This document shows positions 8,714 through 17,480 of a stretch of DNA of 46,291 bases, in pieces. The notes beneath the pieces were generated by a model. It saw only the letters and a list, made by a program, of their open reading frames with translations, searched no databases and had not been told where the DNA came from. Source of the DNA: Anaerovibrio lipolyticus (lineage in GTDB: Bacteria > Bacillota > Negativicutes > Selenomonadales > Selenomonadaceae); assembly GCF_021531495.1 (NCBI RefSeq), contig NZ_JADYTY010000017.1:1-46291 (forward strand). Reading direction: 5' to 3'. Positions within the stretch are counted from its first letter, which is position 1; each line of letters begins with the position of its first letter. The position numbers were made by a program, and so were the translations under genes.

Positions 8714-9583
8714 ATGGCGGATAACTTTGATGTTACTGCAAAGATACATAATTTTGCGGTTGTTCATCCAAACGCAAAGATCGGTAAAAATGTGGAAATT
8801 GGTCCTTTTACCGTAATTGGCGAAAATGTAGAAATTGATGAAGGTACTATTGTTGGCCCAAGTGTGGTTATTACCGGCTGGACCAAGATAGGCAAGGATT
8901 GTCATATTTTCCAGGGAGCTTCCATTGGTGAGGAACCACAGGATTTGAAGTTTGCCGGGGAAAAGAGCTATACTGTTATTGGCAATCGCACCAAGATTCA
9001 TGAATTCTGTACTATTCACAGAGCTACCGGCGAGGGAGAAGTTACCAAAATCGGTGATGACTGTCTGCTGATGGCTTATGTTCATGTGGCTCATAACTGT
9101 ATTTTGGGCAACAATGTTATCATGGCCAATGCTGCTATGGTGGCAGGTCATGTGGTGGTAGAGGATAGAGCTATTATTGGCGGCAAGGCTGGTGTGCACC
9201 AGTTTGTCCGGGTAGGCAAGCAGTCCATGATCAGCGGTATGTCCCGCAATATTCACGATGTAGTGCCATATACTATTGTAGATGGCTTCCCAGCTAGAGC
9301 CTGCGGATTGAACAGTGTGGGTATTGCCAGAGCAGGTATTGCTCCTGCCAACCGTCGTCAGATTAAGCTGGCCTATCGTTTGCTCTATCGTTCCGGACTG
9401 AGATTGAAGGATGCTATTTCTGCTATTGAGCAGGAGGTGGAGTCCTGTCCGGAAGTTGAGCATATGCTGCAGTTCCTGCGGAATGCAGATAGAGGTATTT
9501 GCCGTCCTGCTGGTCATGTAGGTGATAAGAAGCAGGAGGATAAGTCTTCAGAGGCTGAAGAAGTAGAAGAATCTGAGGATTGA
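8714..9583 (+). CDS. lpxA: UDP-N-acetylglucosamine O-acyltransferase
   Basis: Cytosolic trimeric left-handed beta-helix acyltransferase that puts the 3-hydroxyacyl chain on UDP-GlcNAc, the first lipid A step. Hexapeptide repeats run through residues about 15-195 (for example AKIGKNVEIG and VTKIGDDCLL). The catalytic histidine corresponds to H127 in AYVHVAHNC. A C-terminal helical domain follows. The protein is 289 residues, against 262 in E. coli. The extra length is mostly an acidic, lysine/glutamate-rich tail that looks disordered and ends EEVEESED. AAAGGAG precedes the ATG at good spacing. Confidence 0.95.
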   Translation: MADNFDVTAKIHNFAVVHPNAKIGKNVEIGPFTVIGENVEIDEGTIVGPSVVITGWTKIGKDCHIFQGASIGEEPQDLKFAGEKSYTVIGNRTKIHEFCTIHRATGEGEVTKIGDDCLLMAYVHVAHNCILGNNVIMANAAMVAGHVVVEDRAIIGGKAGVHQFVRVGKQSMISGMSRNIHDVVPYTIVDGFPARACGLNSVGIARAGIAPANRRQIKLAYRLLYRSGLRLKDAISAIEQEVESCPEVEHMLQFLRNADRGICRPAGHVGDKKQEDKSSEAEEVEESED

Positions 9584-9621
9584 TTTAGTTAGACAAAATT
9601 CGCTGGAGGCTGATTGTTTTT

Positions 9622-10431
9622 ATGAAAAAAATAGGATTGCTGGCAGGTGTAGGCAGGCTTCCAGTGGAGTGTGCCAAGGCTGCGGCAGCCTTGGGCTATG
9701 AGGTTTATGCTGTAGGTCTTATTCCTGGTGTAGATCCAGAGCTGAAGGAATGTACTGCTGACTATACGGAGATTAGTGTAGCCAAGCTGCAGACAATTAT
9801 TGATTATATGAAGGCCAAGGAGGTAACAGAGATTACCCTGTTGGGCAAGGTTACTAAGGAGCTTTTGTACAGTGGGGATCATGCTGCACCAGATATGCGG
9901 ATGCTGGCTTTGATGTTTACTTTGCCAGACCGGAAGGACGATACTCTGATGTTGGCCTTTGTCAAGGAGTTGGCCAAGGATGGCTTAGAGGTTTTTGATC
10001 AGACTGCTCTTATTCGCAGCCTGATGCCAGCACCGGGAGTCCTTACCAAACGGGAGCCAACGCCACAGGAACAGCAGGACATGGAATTTGGCATGAAAAT
10101 GGCTAGAGAAATCGGCCGTTTGGATGTGGGCCAGACTGTTGTGGTAAAGCAGCAGGCTGTAATGGCCTTGGAGGCTATTGAGGGTACTGATGCCTGCATT
10201 CGTCGTGGCGGAGAGCTGGCTAGAGGCGGTGCGGTAGTAGCCAAAACAGCCAAGCCAAATCAGGATTTGCGGTTTGATGTACCGGCTGTAGGCATGAAAA
10301 CTATGGAAATCATGGTGGAGGTAGGTGCTTCTGCCCTGGTTATTGAGGCTGGCCGAACTCTGTTGGTGGAAAAGGACAAGGTGATAGCATTGGCTGAGGC
10401 TCATGATATTACTATTGTGGCAATGGAATAA
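9622..10431 (+). CDS. lpxI: UDP-2,3-diacylglucosamine pyrophosphatase, LpxI type
   Basis: Converts UDP-2,3-diacylglucosamine to lipid X and UMP. This is the LpxI (DUF1009) solution rather than LpxH. The N-terminus MKKIGLLAGVGRLPVECAKAA and the C-terminal NQDLRFDVPAVGMKTM are family signatures; the Asp in RFDVP corresponds to the catalytic residue known in Caulobacter LpxI. At 269 residues it has the usual length. It sits between lpxA and lpxB, in pathway order. It is followed by a terminator-like hairpin before lpxB. Confidence 0.93.
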   Translation: MKKIGLLAGVGRLPVECAKAAAALGYEVYAVGLIPGVDPELKECTADYTEISVAKLQTIIDYMKAKEVTEITLLGKVTKELLYSGDHAAPDMRMLALMFTLPDRKDDTLMLAFVKELAKDGLEVFDQTALIRSLMPAPGVLTKREPTPQEQQDMEFGMKMAREIGRLDVGQTVVVKQQAVMALEAIEGTDACIRRGGELARGGAVVAKTAKPNQDLRFDVPAVGMKTMEIMVEVGASALVIEAGRTLLVEKDKVIALAEAHDITIVAME

Positions 10432-10440
10432 GGGACTTGG

Positions 10441-10490
10441 GACGCGGCGGATGCAGCTTTGTATTCTCGCGTCTTTTGTGTGTTTTTTTG
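10441..10490 (+). terminator. Terminator-like hairpin inside the LPS operon (possible attenuator)
   Basis: GACGCG (10441-10446) can pair with CGCGTC (10468-10473), followed by TTTTGTGTGTTTTTTT. The 21-base loop is large, so termination may be partial. It lies between lpxI and lpxB and overlaps the region leading to the lpxB ribosome site. Confidence 0.4.
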
Positions 10491-10499
10491 AGGGATTGT

Positions 10500-11654
10500 A
10501 TGAAGATTATGTTGTCAGCCGGAGAGGCCTCCGGAGATCTCCACGGAGAAGGATTGGCTAAGGCCATTCATCAGCTAAAGCCAGAGGCAGAGCTTATCGG
10601 CTTTGGCGGCCCTAAAATGGCAGAAGCTGGTGTCCGCCTATGTGCAGATATGCGGGAATATAGTATAATGGGAGTATGGGAGGTTATCAAAAATCTATCC
10701 AGGATTTTTGATCTGCTGAAAAAGCTAACAAATTTTATGGCGGAGGAAAAGCCTGATTTGTTGGTACTCATTGACTATCCGGATTTCAATTGGCGTTTGG
10801 CTGCCAAGGCTCGCAAAATGGGGATACCGGTTTTTTCTTACATTCCCCCCTCTGCCTGGGCTTGGCGCAAAGGCAGAGCCAAAAAATGTGCCGCCTTGGC
10901 TAATGAGCTGGCAGCAATCTTTCCCTTTGAATTGCCTGTATATCAGGCGGCAGGGGCAAATATAAGCTTTCAGGGAAATCCCCTAATTGATATGGTAAAA
11001 TCTACCATGACTGTGTCAGAGGCCAGAGAATATTTTCAGGTGCCTGCTGATGGAGAGCCGGTATTGCTTTTGCCAGGCAGTAGAAAGCAGGAGATTCAGG
11101 GCCTGTTTCCTACTATGCTGGAGGCAGCAGAGCTTCTGGCTAAGGAGCGTCCCCAGTTAAGGTTTTATGTGCCGGTGGCCTCCGGTATAGATGAAGGGGT
11201 ATTGGCTGCTATGGCGGCGGAACACACTGTGGACATTCATTTTACCCATGACAAAAACTACGATTTGATGAATATTGGCAGCTTTGCTATTGCCACCTCT
11301 GGTACGGTGGTATTGGAAGCAGCTATTATGGGATTGCCCTGTGTGGCTTTGTACCGCATGGCTCCCCTTAGCTACGCTATTGGCAAAATGCTGGTGAAGA
11401 TAGATAATTTTACCCTGCCTAATATATTGGCTGGCAGGGCTGTACAGCAGGAGCTGCTGCAGGATCAGGTTACTGGCTCCAAGGTATATGAGGCTGCGCG
11501 CCGTTTCTATGCAGAATCTGGCTACAAGGAGCAGGTATTGCAGGGGTTGCAGGAGGCTGTGGCCAAGCTAGGTGCTCCTGGAGCAACAGCCAGAGTAGCT
11601 CAGCGCATTGTGGCAGCTGCAGAAAAGTACAGCAGGACGGAGGACATTAGATGA
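10500..11654 (+). CDS. lpxB: Lipid-A-disaccharide synthase
   Basis: Peripheral membrane GT-B glycosyltransferase joining lipid X to UDP-2,3-diacylglucosamine to form the disaccharide. From ATG 10500 the protein is 384 residues, matching E. coli (382). It starts MKIMLSAGEASGDLHGE, the family hallmark, with SAWAWRKGRAKK near residue 118 and LLLPGSRKQEI near 190. The upstream in-frame ATG at 10437 would add 21 residues of hydrophobic and basic sequence unrelated to the family, and GAGGG lies just before 10500. The stop overlaps the msbA start (ATGA). Confidence 0.94.
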   Translation: MKIMLSAGEASGDLHGEGLAKAIHQLKPEAELIGFGGPKMAEAGVRLCADMREYSIMGVWEVIKNLSRIFDLLKKLTNFMAEEKPDLLVLIDYPDFNWRLAAKARKMGIPVFSYIPPSAWAWRKGRAKKCAALANELAAIFPFELPVYQAAGANISFQGNPLIDMVKSTMTVSEAREYFQVPADGEPVLLLPGSRKQEIQGLFPTMLEAAELLAKERPQLRFYVPVASGIDEGVLAAMAAEHTVDIHFTHDKNYDLMNIGSFAIATSGTVVLEAAIMGLPCVALYRMAPLSYAIGKMLVKIDNFTLPNILAGRAVQQELLQDQVTGSKVYEAARRFYAESGYKEQVLQGLQEAVAKLGAPGATARVAQRIVAAAEKYSRTEDIR

Positions 11655-13384
11655 AGAATTACATGCGATTGTTAGCATATATCAAGCCTTATACCAGACG
11701 GCTGGCTTTGGCTGTGGTGTGCATCATTATGGCAGCAGGAGCCAATCTGTATTTGCCTTGGATTATTAAGGATATGATTGATGATGTTCTGATGTCCAAG
11801 GATATGGTAATGCTGAACTTGATTGCTGCCGGTATTCTGGTAGTAATGTTTACTCGTGGTGTATTTTATTACGGCCAAAGCTATTTGGTTTCCTATGTAG
11901 GCCAGCGGGTAATCATAGATGTTCGCAGCGTGTTGTTCCGCAAGTTCCAGCGGATGCCTCTGTCCTATTATGATAAGCAGCAGACTGGTACGGTAATGAG
12001 CTATATTACCAACGATGTAGCGGTAATGCAGAGCGCTATTGTGGACAATCTTATTGAGCTGGTAACTGAGGGATCTATTCTCATTGGTTCTCTGGCCATG
12101 ATGATTTATCTGGATTGGAAGCTTAGCCTGCTGACCTTGATGACTATTCCTCTGGTTGGTTTTGCCATGAAGATATTTGGTCGGAAGCTGAAGCGTTCCA
12201 GTACCGTCATTCAGGAGCGGGTGGCGGAGATTACTTCCCTGTTGCAGGAAAGCATTTCTGCTATTCGAGTGGTAAAGTCCTTTGTGCGGGAATCTTACGA
12301 GATTAAGCGCTTTGAGGAGCAGAACTGGCGTAATTTCCAGGCTGCTATGAAGAATGTTAAGCTAAGCAGTCTGCTGACTCCAACTGTGGAATTTTTAGCA
12401 GCTATTGCCGTTACCTTTATTGTCTGGTTTGGTGGCTATGAGGTTGTAAACGAAGTTATTACTGCCGGTGAGCTGGTAGCTTTTCTAACCTATGCTGTCA
12501 ACTTGGCCAACCCTGTTAAGCGCTTGTCCAGAGTATATGCAGCTATTCAGAAGGCTATGGCTGCAGCAGAGCGTGTTTTTGATATTATGGATTTGGACGA
12601 AAAGATTACCGATGTGCCAGGTGCCAAGCCACTGCCTCCTATTAAGGGCAAGGTGGAGTTCAAGGACATTACTTTCTCCTACAAGGAAGGTCAGCCTGCT
12701 CTTCAGCATATATCCTTGAAGGCGGAGCCTGGACAGATGATAGCTTTGGTAGGTCCTAGCGGTAGTGGCAAATCTACTATTGCTAATCTGATTCCTCGCT
12801 TCTATGATGTGGATTCCGGTGTAATTACCATTGATGATCATGATATTCGGCAGGTAACAGCAGATTCCCTGCGGGAGCAGATCGGTCTGGTGCCCCAGGA
12901 AACCATGTTGTTCAGCACATCGGTAATGGAAAATATCCGTTATGGCCGTTTGGAGGCTACTGATGAAGAGGTTATTGAAGCTGCCAAGGCCGCCAATGCG
13001 GAGGAATTTATCAAGGAGCTGCCAGAGGGATACGATACCAAGCTAGGAGAGCGTGGTTTGAATCTTTCTGGTGGTCAGCGTCAGCGTCTGGCTATTGCCA
13101 GAGCAATTCTCAAGAATCCAAGAGTTTTGATTTTGGACGAGGCTACCTCTGCACTGGATACTGAAAGTGAAAAGATTGTGCAGGATGCCTTGGATAATCT
13201 GATGGTGGGCAGAACCTCCTTTGTAATTGCCCATCGTCTTTCTACTATATTTAATGCAGATCAGATTTTTGTAGTGGAAAATGGACATCTGCGGGAGCAT
13301 GGTACACATGAGGAGCTGTTAGCGGCAGGTGGCTTGTACAGCAATCTGTACAACATTCAGTTCCGTCAGAACCAAGAAGGATAA
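11651..13384 (+). CDS. msbA: Lipid A core flippase, ABC transporter
   Basis: Homodimeric inner-membrane ABC exporter predicted to flip lipid A-core to the periplasmic leaflet. The 577-residue protein has a six-helix membrane domain (about 1-310). Its nucleotide-binding domain has Walker A GPSGSGKST, Q-loop LVPQETMLFS, signature LSGGQRQRLAIARAI, Walker B VLILDEATSALD and H-loop IAHRLST. Its place between lpxB and the Kdo transferase/LpxK fusion supports MsbA over a general drug exporter. The start overlaps the lpxB stop. Confidence 0.92.
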   Translation: MKNYMRLLAYIKPYTRRLALAVVCIIMAAGANLYLPWIIKDMIDDVLMSKDMVMLNLIAAGILVVMFTRGVFYYGQSYLVSYVGQRVIIDVRSVLFRKFQRMPLSYYDKQQTGTVMSYITNDVAVMQSAIVDNLIELVTEGSILIGSLAMMIYLDWKLSLLTLMTIPLVGFAMKIFGRKLKRSSTVIQERVAEITSLLQESISAIRVVKSFVRESYEIKRFEEQNWRNFQAAMKNVKLSSLLTPTVEFLAAIAVTFIVWFGGYEVVNEVITAGELVAFLTYAVNLANPVKRLSRVYAAIQKAMAAAERVFDIMDLDEKITDVPGAKPLPPIKGKVEFKDITFSYKEGQPALQHISLKAEPGQMIALVGPSGSGKSTIANLIPRFYDVDSGVITIDDHDIRQVTADSLREQIGLVPQETMLFSTSVMENIRYGRLEATDEEVIEAAKAANAEEFIKELPEGYDTKLGERGLNLSGGQRQRLAIARAILKNPRVLILDEATSALDTESEKIVQDALDNLMVGRTSFVIAHRLSTIFNADQIFVVENGHLREHGTHEELLAAGGLYSNLYNIQFRQNQEG

Positions 13385-13396
13385 GGAGACGCTTTT

Positions 13397-15880
13397 ATGC
13401 GACTATTATATAATGTAGCAGCAGTATTGGTGGTTATCTTGATGATACCGGCTTTCTGCCTGCGGGCCATTAGAGAAAAGGGCTTTGTTAATAGAATAAA
13501 GCAGCAGCTGGGATTTTTGCCTAAGCATGCCCTTGATAAGGTTGCCCGTAAAAATTGTATATGGGTTCATGCGGCTTCAGTAGGAGAGATTGTGGCGGCC
13601 AGCCCCCTTATTAAGGAATTTCGTCGGGAATTTCCCAATACCCCTATTTTGGTATCTGTTTTTACCAATAGCGGTTACGAAATGGCCAATCGGATTATAA
13701 AGGATGCAGATAGCATCATTCATTTTCCTTTCGATTTGCCTTGGCTTTCTGCCCATTTGCTTTACAAGGTGCGTCCAAGGGTATTTATGCCTGTGGAAAC
13801 GGAGCTTTGGCCAAATTTCCTTCAGGCTGCCAAAAAGCTGGACATTCCAGTTATGATGGTAAATGGCCGTATTAGTGAAAAAAGCGTATCCAGATATCGT
13901 TATCTGCACAGTATTTGGTATGATATGCTGGATACCATCAAATATTTTGCCATGCAGTCCTCTGTAGATGCAGAGAATATTCTCCGTCTAGGGGCAAGCA
14001 AGGATTTGGTTACTGTTACTGGCAATACCAAATTTGACCAGACCTATACCAATGTCAGCCCTGAGGAAAAGCAGCAGCTGATTAAGGAACTGGGGCTGGA
14101 GGACAATGATGGTATTTTTTTGGCTGGCTCCACCCATAAGGGGGAGGAGGAGCAGGTATTGGCCGCCTTTGGAGAAATCCGCAAGACTCATCCCAAGGCG
14201 CGCCTGGTAATTGCTCCTAGAGCTGTGCTGCGTACAGGCACCATTCAAGATATGTGCCAGCAGCGGGGCTTTACCTCTGCCACTAGAACCCAGCTGCAGG
14301 AAAAGCCAGCTCAGGGACATGATGTGGTTCTCCTCAATACCATTGGAGAGCTGGGAAAGGTATATAGCATTGGCGATGTTATTTTCGTAGGAGGAAGCTT
14401 AATACCTCATGGCGGTCACAATATTTTGGAGCCGGCAGCTCATGGCAAGGCTATTATTGTGGGCCCCAACATGTTTAATTTCAAGGATACCCATATTCTT
14501 TTCTCCAACCGCAAGGCGGTGGTTACGGTAAAGGATCAGGAAGAGCTGGTCAAGGCAGCCTCGGAGCTTTTTGTCAATGTGGCAGAACGGAGACGCATGG
14601 AGCAGGAAACCCTGAAAATCTGTGAGGAAAATCGCGGTGCGGCTCGTAGAACAGCGGTGATACTTCACGATTTGCTGAATCGCTGTGAGGCCAAGGACAA
14701 GATAAAGGCTATAGATAAGCTGGAGAATTTCCAGACCTATTTTATGCAGCTGATACATTGCAAGGAGCCAAAGGGCTTAGGCCTAAAGGCTATGGTAGCA
14801 TTTTTGCATGGCTGTGCTTATATTTATGGCTTTTTGCTGAATATTAAGCTAAGCTGTTACAAAAGCGGTTTATTTACCAAGAAAAAGCTGTCTTGTTATG
14901 TAATCAGCCTAGGCAATATTACCGTGGGAGGCACCGGCAAAACCCCTACAGCTCAGAGATTGGCGAAAGCTATTCGGGATATGGGCTACAAGGTGGTTAT
15001 TCTCAATCGAGGCTATCGTGCCAAATGGCAGGGAGAAATAGGTGTTGTCTCTGATGGACATGAGCTGAAGATGGATGCAGCTACGGCTGGGGATGAGGCC
15101 TTTATGCTGGCCAAGCATTTGCCTAATGTGCCTGTGCTGATTGGCCCTGAGAGAGCCAAAACCGGCCAGTATGCAGTAGAACATTTTGGGGCTCAGGTGG
15201 CTATTCTGGATGATGGCTATCAGCATTGGCAGTTGAAGCGAAATTTGGATGTAGTGCTGATAGATGCAGTAAATGTCTTTGGCAATGGACATATTTTGCC
15301 ACGAGGCACCCTGCGGGAGCCATTATCCCATCTTAGCAGAGCCGATGTGTGCCTTTTAACCAAGGTGGATCAGGCGGAGCCAGGCTCCATTGCTTATATC
15401 CGCAAAAAAATTGATGAATACGGCCAGAACCCTGTGGTTGTGGAAAGTATTCACCAGCCTCAGGCATGTATTGAGCTGGGGGAATGGGTAAAGAATATTG
15501 CCAGCGAGGGTTCCCCTATAGATATTATCAAGGGCAAAAAGATTATTGCCTTATCAGCTATCGGCAATCCTGCTTCCTTTGAGCAGACCTTGTGTAACTC
15601 TGGAGCAGAGGTAATTGAAAGCTTCCGCTTCCCAGATCATCACGAATACACTTTGGAAGAAATTCAGGATGCTATGGATCAGGCCATTCGTGAGGGGGCT
15701 GAAGCCATTGCAACCACTGAGAAGGATGCTGTAAAGCTGCCCCATCTGCCAGAGCGGGAGGGCAATCTGCCTATCTATGTTATTACTGTAGAGGTGGTAA
15801 TGCAGGATGAGGGCAAGCAGATTGACCAGCTCTTAAAGCAGCGTATAGATGATTTTTTCAGGAGGTCAGAACAGAAATGA
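13397..15880 (+). CDS. waaA-lpxK: Fused Kdo transferase (WaaA) - tetraacyldisaccharide 4'-kinase (LpxK)
   Basis: A single 827-residue protein covering two consecutive lipid A/Kdo steps. Residues about 1-425 are WaaA (KdtA): an N-terminal membrane anchor, the catalytic E64 in ASVGE, then VETELWPNF and LAGSTHKGEE, ending with EPAAHGKAIIVGPNMFNF. Residues about 455-827 are LpxK: LSCYVISLGNITVGGTGKTP holds the P-loop (about 511-516), followed by LNRGYRAKWQG and ILDDGYQHWQLKRNLD. The reading frame is continuous with no stop at the junction, so this is a true fusion and not neighbouring genes. It ends with an ATGA overlap into kdsB. LpxK normally acts before Kdo addition, so the fusion may channel lipid IVA. 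Confidence 0.94.
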   Translation: MRLLYNVAAVLVVILMIPAFCLRAIREKGFVNRIKQQLGFLPKHALDKVARKNCIWVHAASVGEIVAASPLIKEFRREFPNTPILVSVFTNSGYEMANRIIKDADSIIHFPFDLPWLSAHLLYKVRPRVFMPVETELWPNFLQAAKKLDIPVMMVNGRISEKSVSRYRYLHSIWYDMLDTIKYFAMQSSVDAENILRLGASKDLVTVTGNTKFDQTYTNVSPEEKQQLIKELGLEDNDGIFLAGSTHKGEEEQVLAAFGEIRKTHPKARLVIAPRAVLRTGTIQDMCQQRGFTSATRTQLQEKPAQGHDVVLLNTIGELGKVYSIGDVIFVGGSLIPHGGHNILEPAAHGKAIIVGPNMFNFKDTHILFSNRKAVVTVKDQEELVKAASELFVNVAERRRMEQETLKICEENRGAARRTAVILHDLLNRCEAKDKIKAIDKLENFQTYFMQLIHCKEPKGLGLKAMVAFLHGCAYIYGFLLNIKLSCYKSGLFTKKKLSCYVISLGNITVGGTGKTPTAQRLAKAIRDMGYKVVILNRGYRAKWQGEIGVVSDGHELKMDAATAGDEAFMLAKHLPNVPVLIGPERAKTGQYAVEHFGAQVAILDDGYQHWQLKRNLDVVLIDAVNVFGNGHILPRGTLREPLSHLSRADVCLLTKVDQAEPGSIAYIRKKIDEYGQNPVVVESIHQPQACIELGEWVKNIASEGSPIDIIKGKKIIALSAIGNPASFEQTLCNSGAEVIESFRFPDHHEYTLEEIQDAMDQAIREGAEAIATTEKDAVKLPHLPEREGNLPIYVITVEVVMQDEGKQIDQLLKQRIDDFFRRSEQK

Positions 15881-16608
15881 ATACATTATGTGTAATTCCT
15901 GCCAGATATGCTTCCACCAGATTGCCTGGCAAGCCTCTGGCTGATATAGCAGGCAAGCCGATGATAGTCAGAGTATATGAGCAGGCCTCCAAGGCCAAAC
16001 GATTGTCTGGGGTTATTGCTGCTGTAGATGATGAGAGAGTCTACGAAGCATTGACAGCTCATGGTGGAAAGGCTATGATGACAGCCAAAGACCATCCTAC
16101 CGGTACTGACAGACTGGCCGAGGTGGCAGCAGCTCACCCGGAGGCAGAGCTGATTATCAATGTACAGGGCGATGAGCCACTAATTGAGCCAGCCTTGATT
16201 GATGCACTAGCAGCAGCTTTTGATGATGATCCAGAGCTGCAGATGGCCACTGTGAAATCACCTATGACTGATGTGGAGGAAATGAAGAATCCTAACAATG
16301 TAAAGGTGGTTACTGATAAGAAGGGCTATGCTTTATATTTTTCTCGTTCCTTGTTGCCATATCCAAGGGAAAATACTGGTGCTGTAGTGTATAAGCATAT
16401 TGGTATTTATGCCTACAAGCGGGATTTCCTGTTGAATTATGCCAAGATGGCACCTACCCGGCTGGAGCAGACAGAATCTCTGGAACAGCTGCGGGCCTTG
16501 GAAAACGGCTACAAAATCAAGGTAATTGCTACAGATTTTCATTTCGTAGGTGTGGATACTCCTGAGGATTTGGTAGAAGTAAATAGATTGTATCAGGAAC
16601 GGCTTTAA
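15877..16608 (+). CDS. kdsB: CMP-Kdo synthetase (3-deoxy-manno-octulosonate cytidylyltransferase)
   Basis: Activates Kdo with CTP to CMP-Kdo, the donor used by the WaaA domain encoded just upstream. The 243-residue protein has the nucleotidyltransferase signature [15 protein letters not shown] at the N-terminus, then [10 protein letters not shown] (about 73-82) and VQGDEPLI (about 96-103), and the C-terminal [10 protein letters not shown]. Length matches the family (about 248). The ATG overlaps the preceding stop. Confidence 0.96.
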   Translation: MNTLCVIPARYASTRLPGKPLADIAGKPMIVRVYEQASKAKRLSGVIAAVDDERVYEALTAHGGKAMMTAKDHPTGTDRLAEVAAAHPEAELIINVQGDEPLIEPALIDALAAAFDDDPELQMATVKSPMTDVEEMKNPNNVKVVTDKKGYALYFSRSLLPYPRENTGAVVYKHIGIYAYKRDFLLNYAKMAPTRLEQTESLEQLRALENGYKIKVIATDFHFVGVDTPEDLVEVNRLYQERL

Positions 16609-16630
16609 TGCTGAGGAAGGGTGGTATATT

Positions 16631-17458
16631 ATGAATACTGTACAGGTAGGAAATTTTTCAATAGGTAATGGACAGCCTTTGGCTCTTTTGGCAGGCCCAT
16701 GTGTTTTGGAGGGCTTGGATAGATGTCTGCTGATCGGCAGAACCATCAAGGAGATTACTGGGCGTTTGGGTATTCCTTATGTATTCAAGGCTTCCTTTGA
16801 CAAGGCCAATCGCTCCTCCTTTAATGGCTTCCGTGGTCCAGGCCTGAAAAAGGGCTTGGAAATGCTGCAGACCATTAAGGATGAACTGCAGGTACCAATT
16901 GTCACAGATGTACATACTGAGGAGCAGATTGAGCCTGTAGCCAAGGTGGCAGATATTATTCAGATTCCGGCTTTCCTCTGCCGTCAGACCGACCTTCTTT
17001 ATGCAGCAGCTCAGAGCGGTGCTGTGGTTAATGTAAAGAAAGGCCAGTTTATGGCCCCTGGAGATATGCGGAATGTGGTAGATAAGCTCCATGAAGGTGG
17101 TTGCTCTCAGATTCTTCTCACCGAGAGAGGTGCTTCCTTCGGTTACAATAATCTGGTTGTGGATATGAGAACCTTCCCTATTATGCGTTCCTTTGGCTAT
17201 CCAGTAGTATTTGATGGCACCCATAGCGTACAGCTGCCAGGTGGTGCAGGAACCTGCTCTGCTGGTAACAGAGAGTTTGTGCCTAATCTGGTACGGGCTG
17301 CTGTTGGTGCTGGGGTGGATGCCCTCTTTATGGAGGTTCATGACAATCCAGAGGAGGCTCTTTGTGATGGGCCAAATATGGTTTATCTGGACAAGCTGGA
17401 GGATTTGCTAAAGGATGCTCTGGCTATTCACGAAGTTGTTCGCAAGCATTTGCAATAA
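16631..17458 (+). CDS. kdsA: 3-deoxy-8-phosphooctulonate synthase, probably metal-dependent
   Basis: Condenses PEP with arabinose-5-phosphate to Kdo-8-phosphate. The 275-residue TIM barrel has [25 protein letters not shown] and [11 protein letters not shown], all diagnostic. C24 in LLAGPCVLE replaces the Asn found at this point in E. coli KdsA. With the His of FDGTHSVQ, the Glu of FMEVHDNP and the Asp of CDGPNMV it reproduces the metal-binding set known from Aquifex KdsA, so a metallo-enzyme is predicted. It lies between kdsB and kdsD. Confidence 0.95.
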   Translation: MNTVQVGNFSIGNGQPLALLAGPCVLEGLDRCLLIGRTIKEITGRLGIPYVFKASFDKANRSSFNGFRGPGLKKGLEMLQTIKDELQVPIVTDVHTEEQIEPVAKVADIIQIPAFLCRQTDLLYAAAQSGAVVNVKKGQFMAPGDMRNVVDKLHEGGCSQILLTERGASFGYNNLVVDMRTFPIMRSFGYPVVFDGTHSVQLPGGAGTCSAGNREFVPNLVRAAVGAGVDALFMEVHDNPEEALCDGPNMVYLDKLEDLLKDALAIHEVVRKHLQ

Positions 17459-17480
17459 TTACCAATTAGAGGGGACATAT

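Noticed and set aside
8696-9517. Long minus-strand frame (273 codons) opposite lpxA
   Set aside because: It mirrors lpxA, has no ribosome site or recognisable motifs, and reflects the codon bias of the sense gene.
10437-10499. Longer LpxB starting at the upstream ATG 10437
   Set aside because: The extra 21 residues do not resemble LpxB, and they run through the hairpin and U-tract; ATG 10500 gives the family-length protein.
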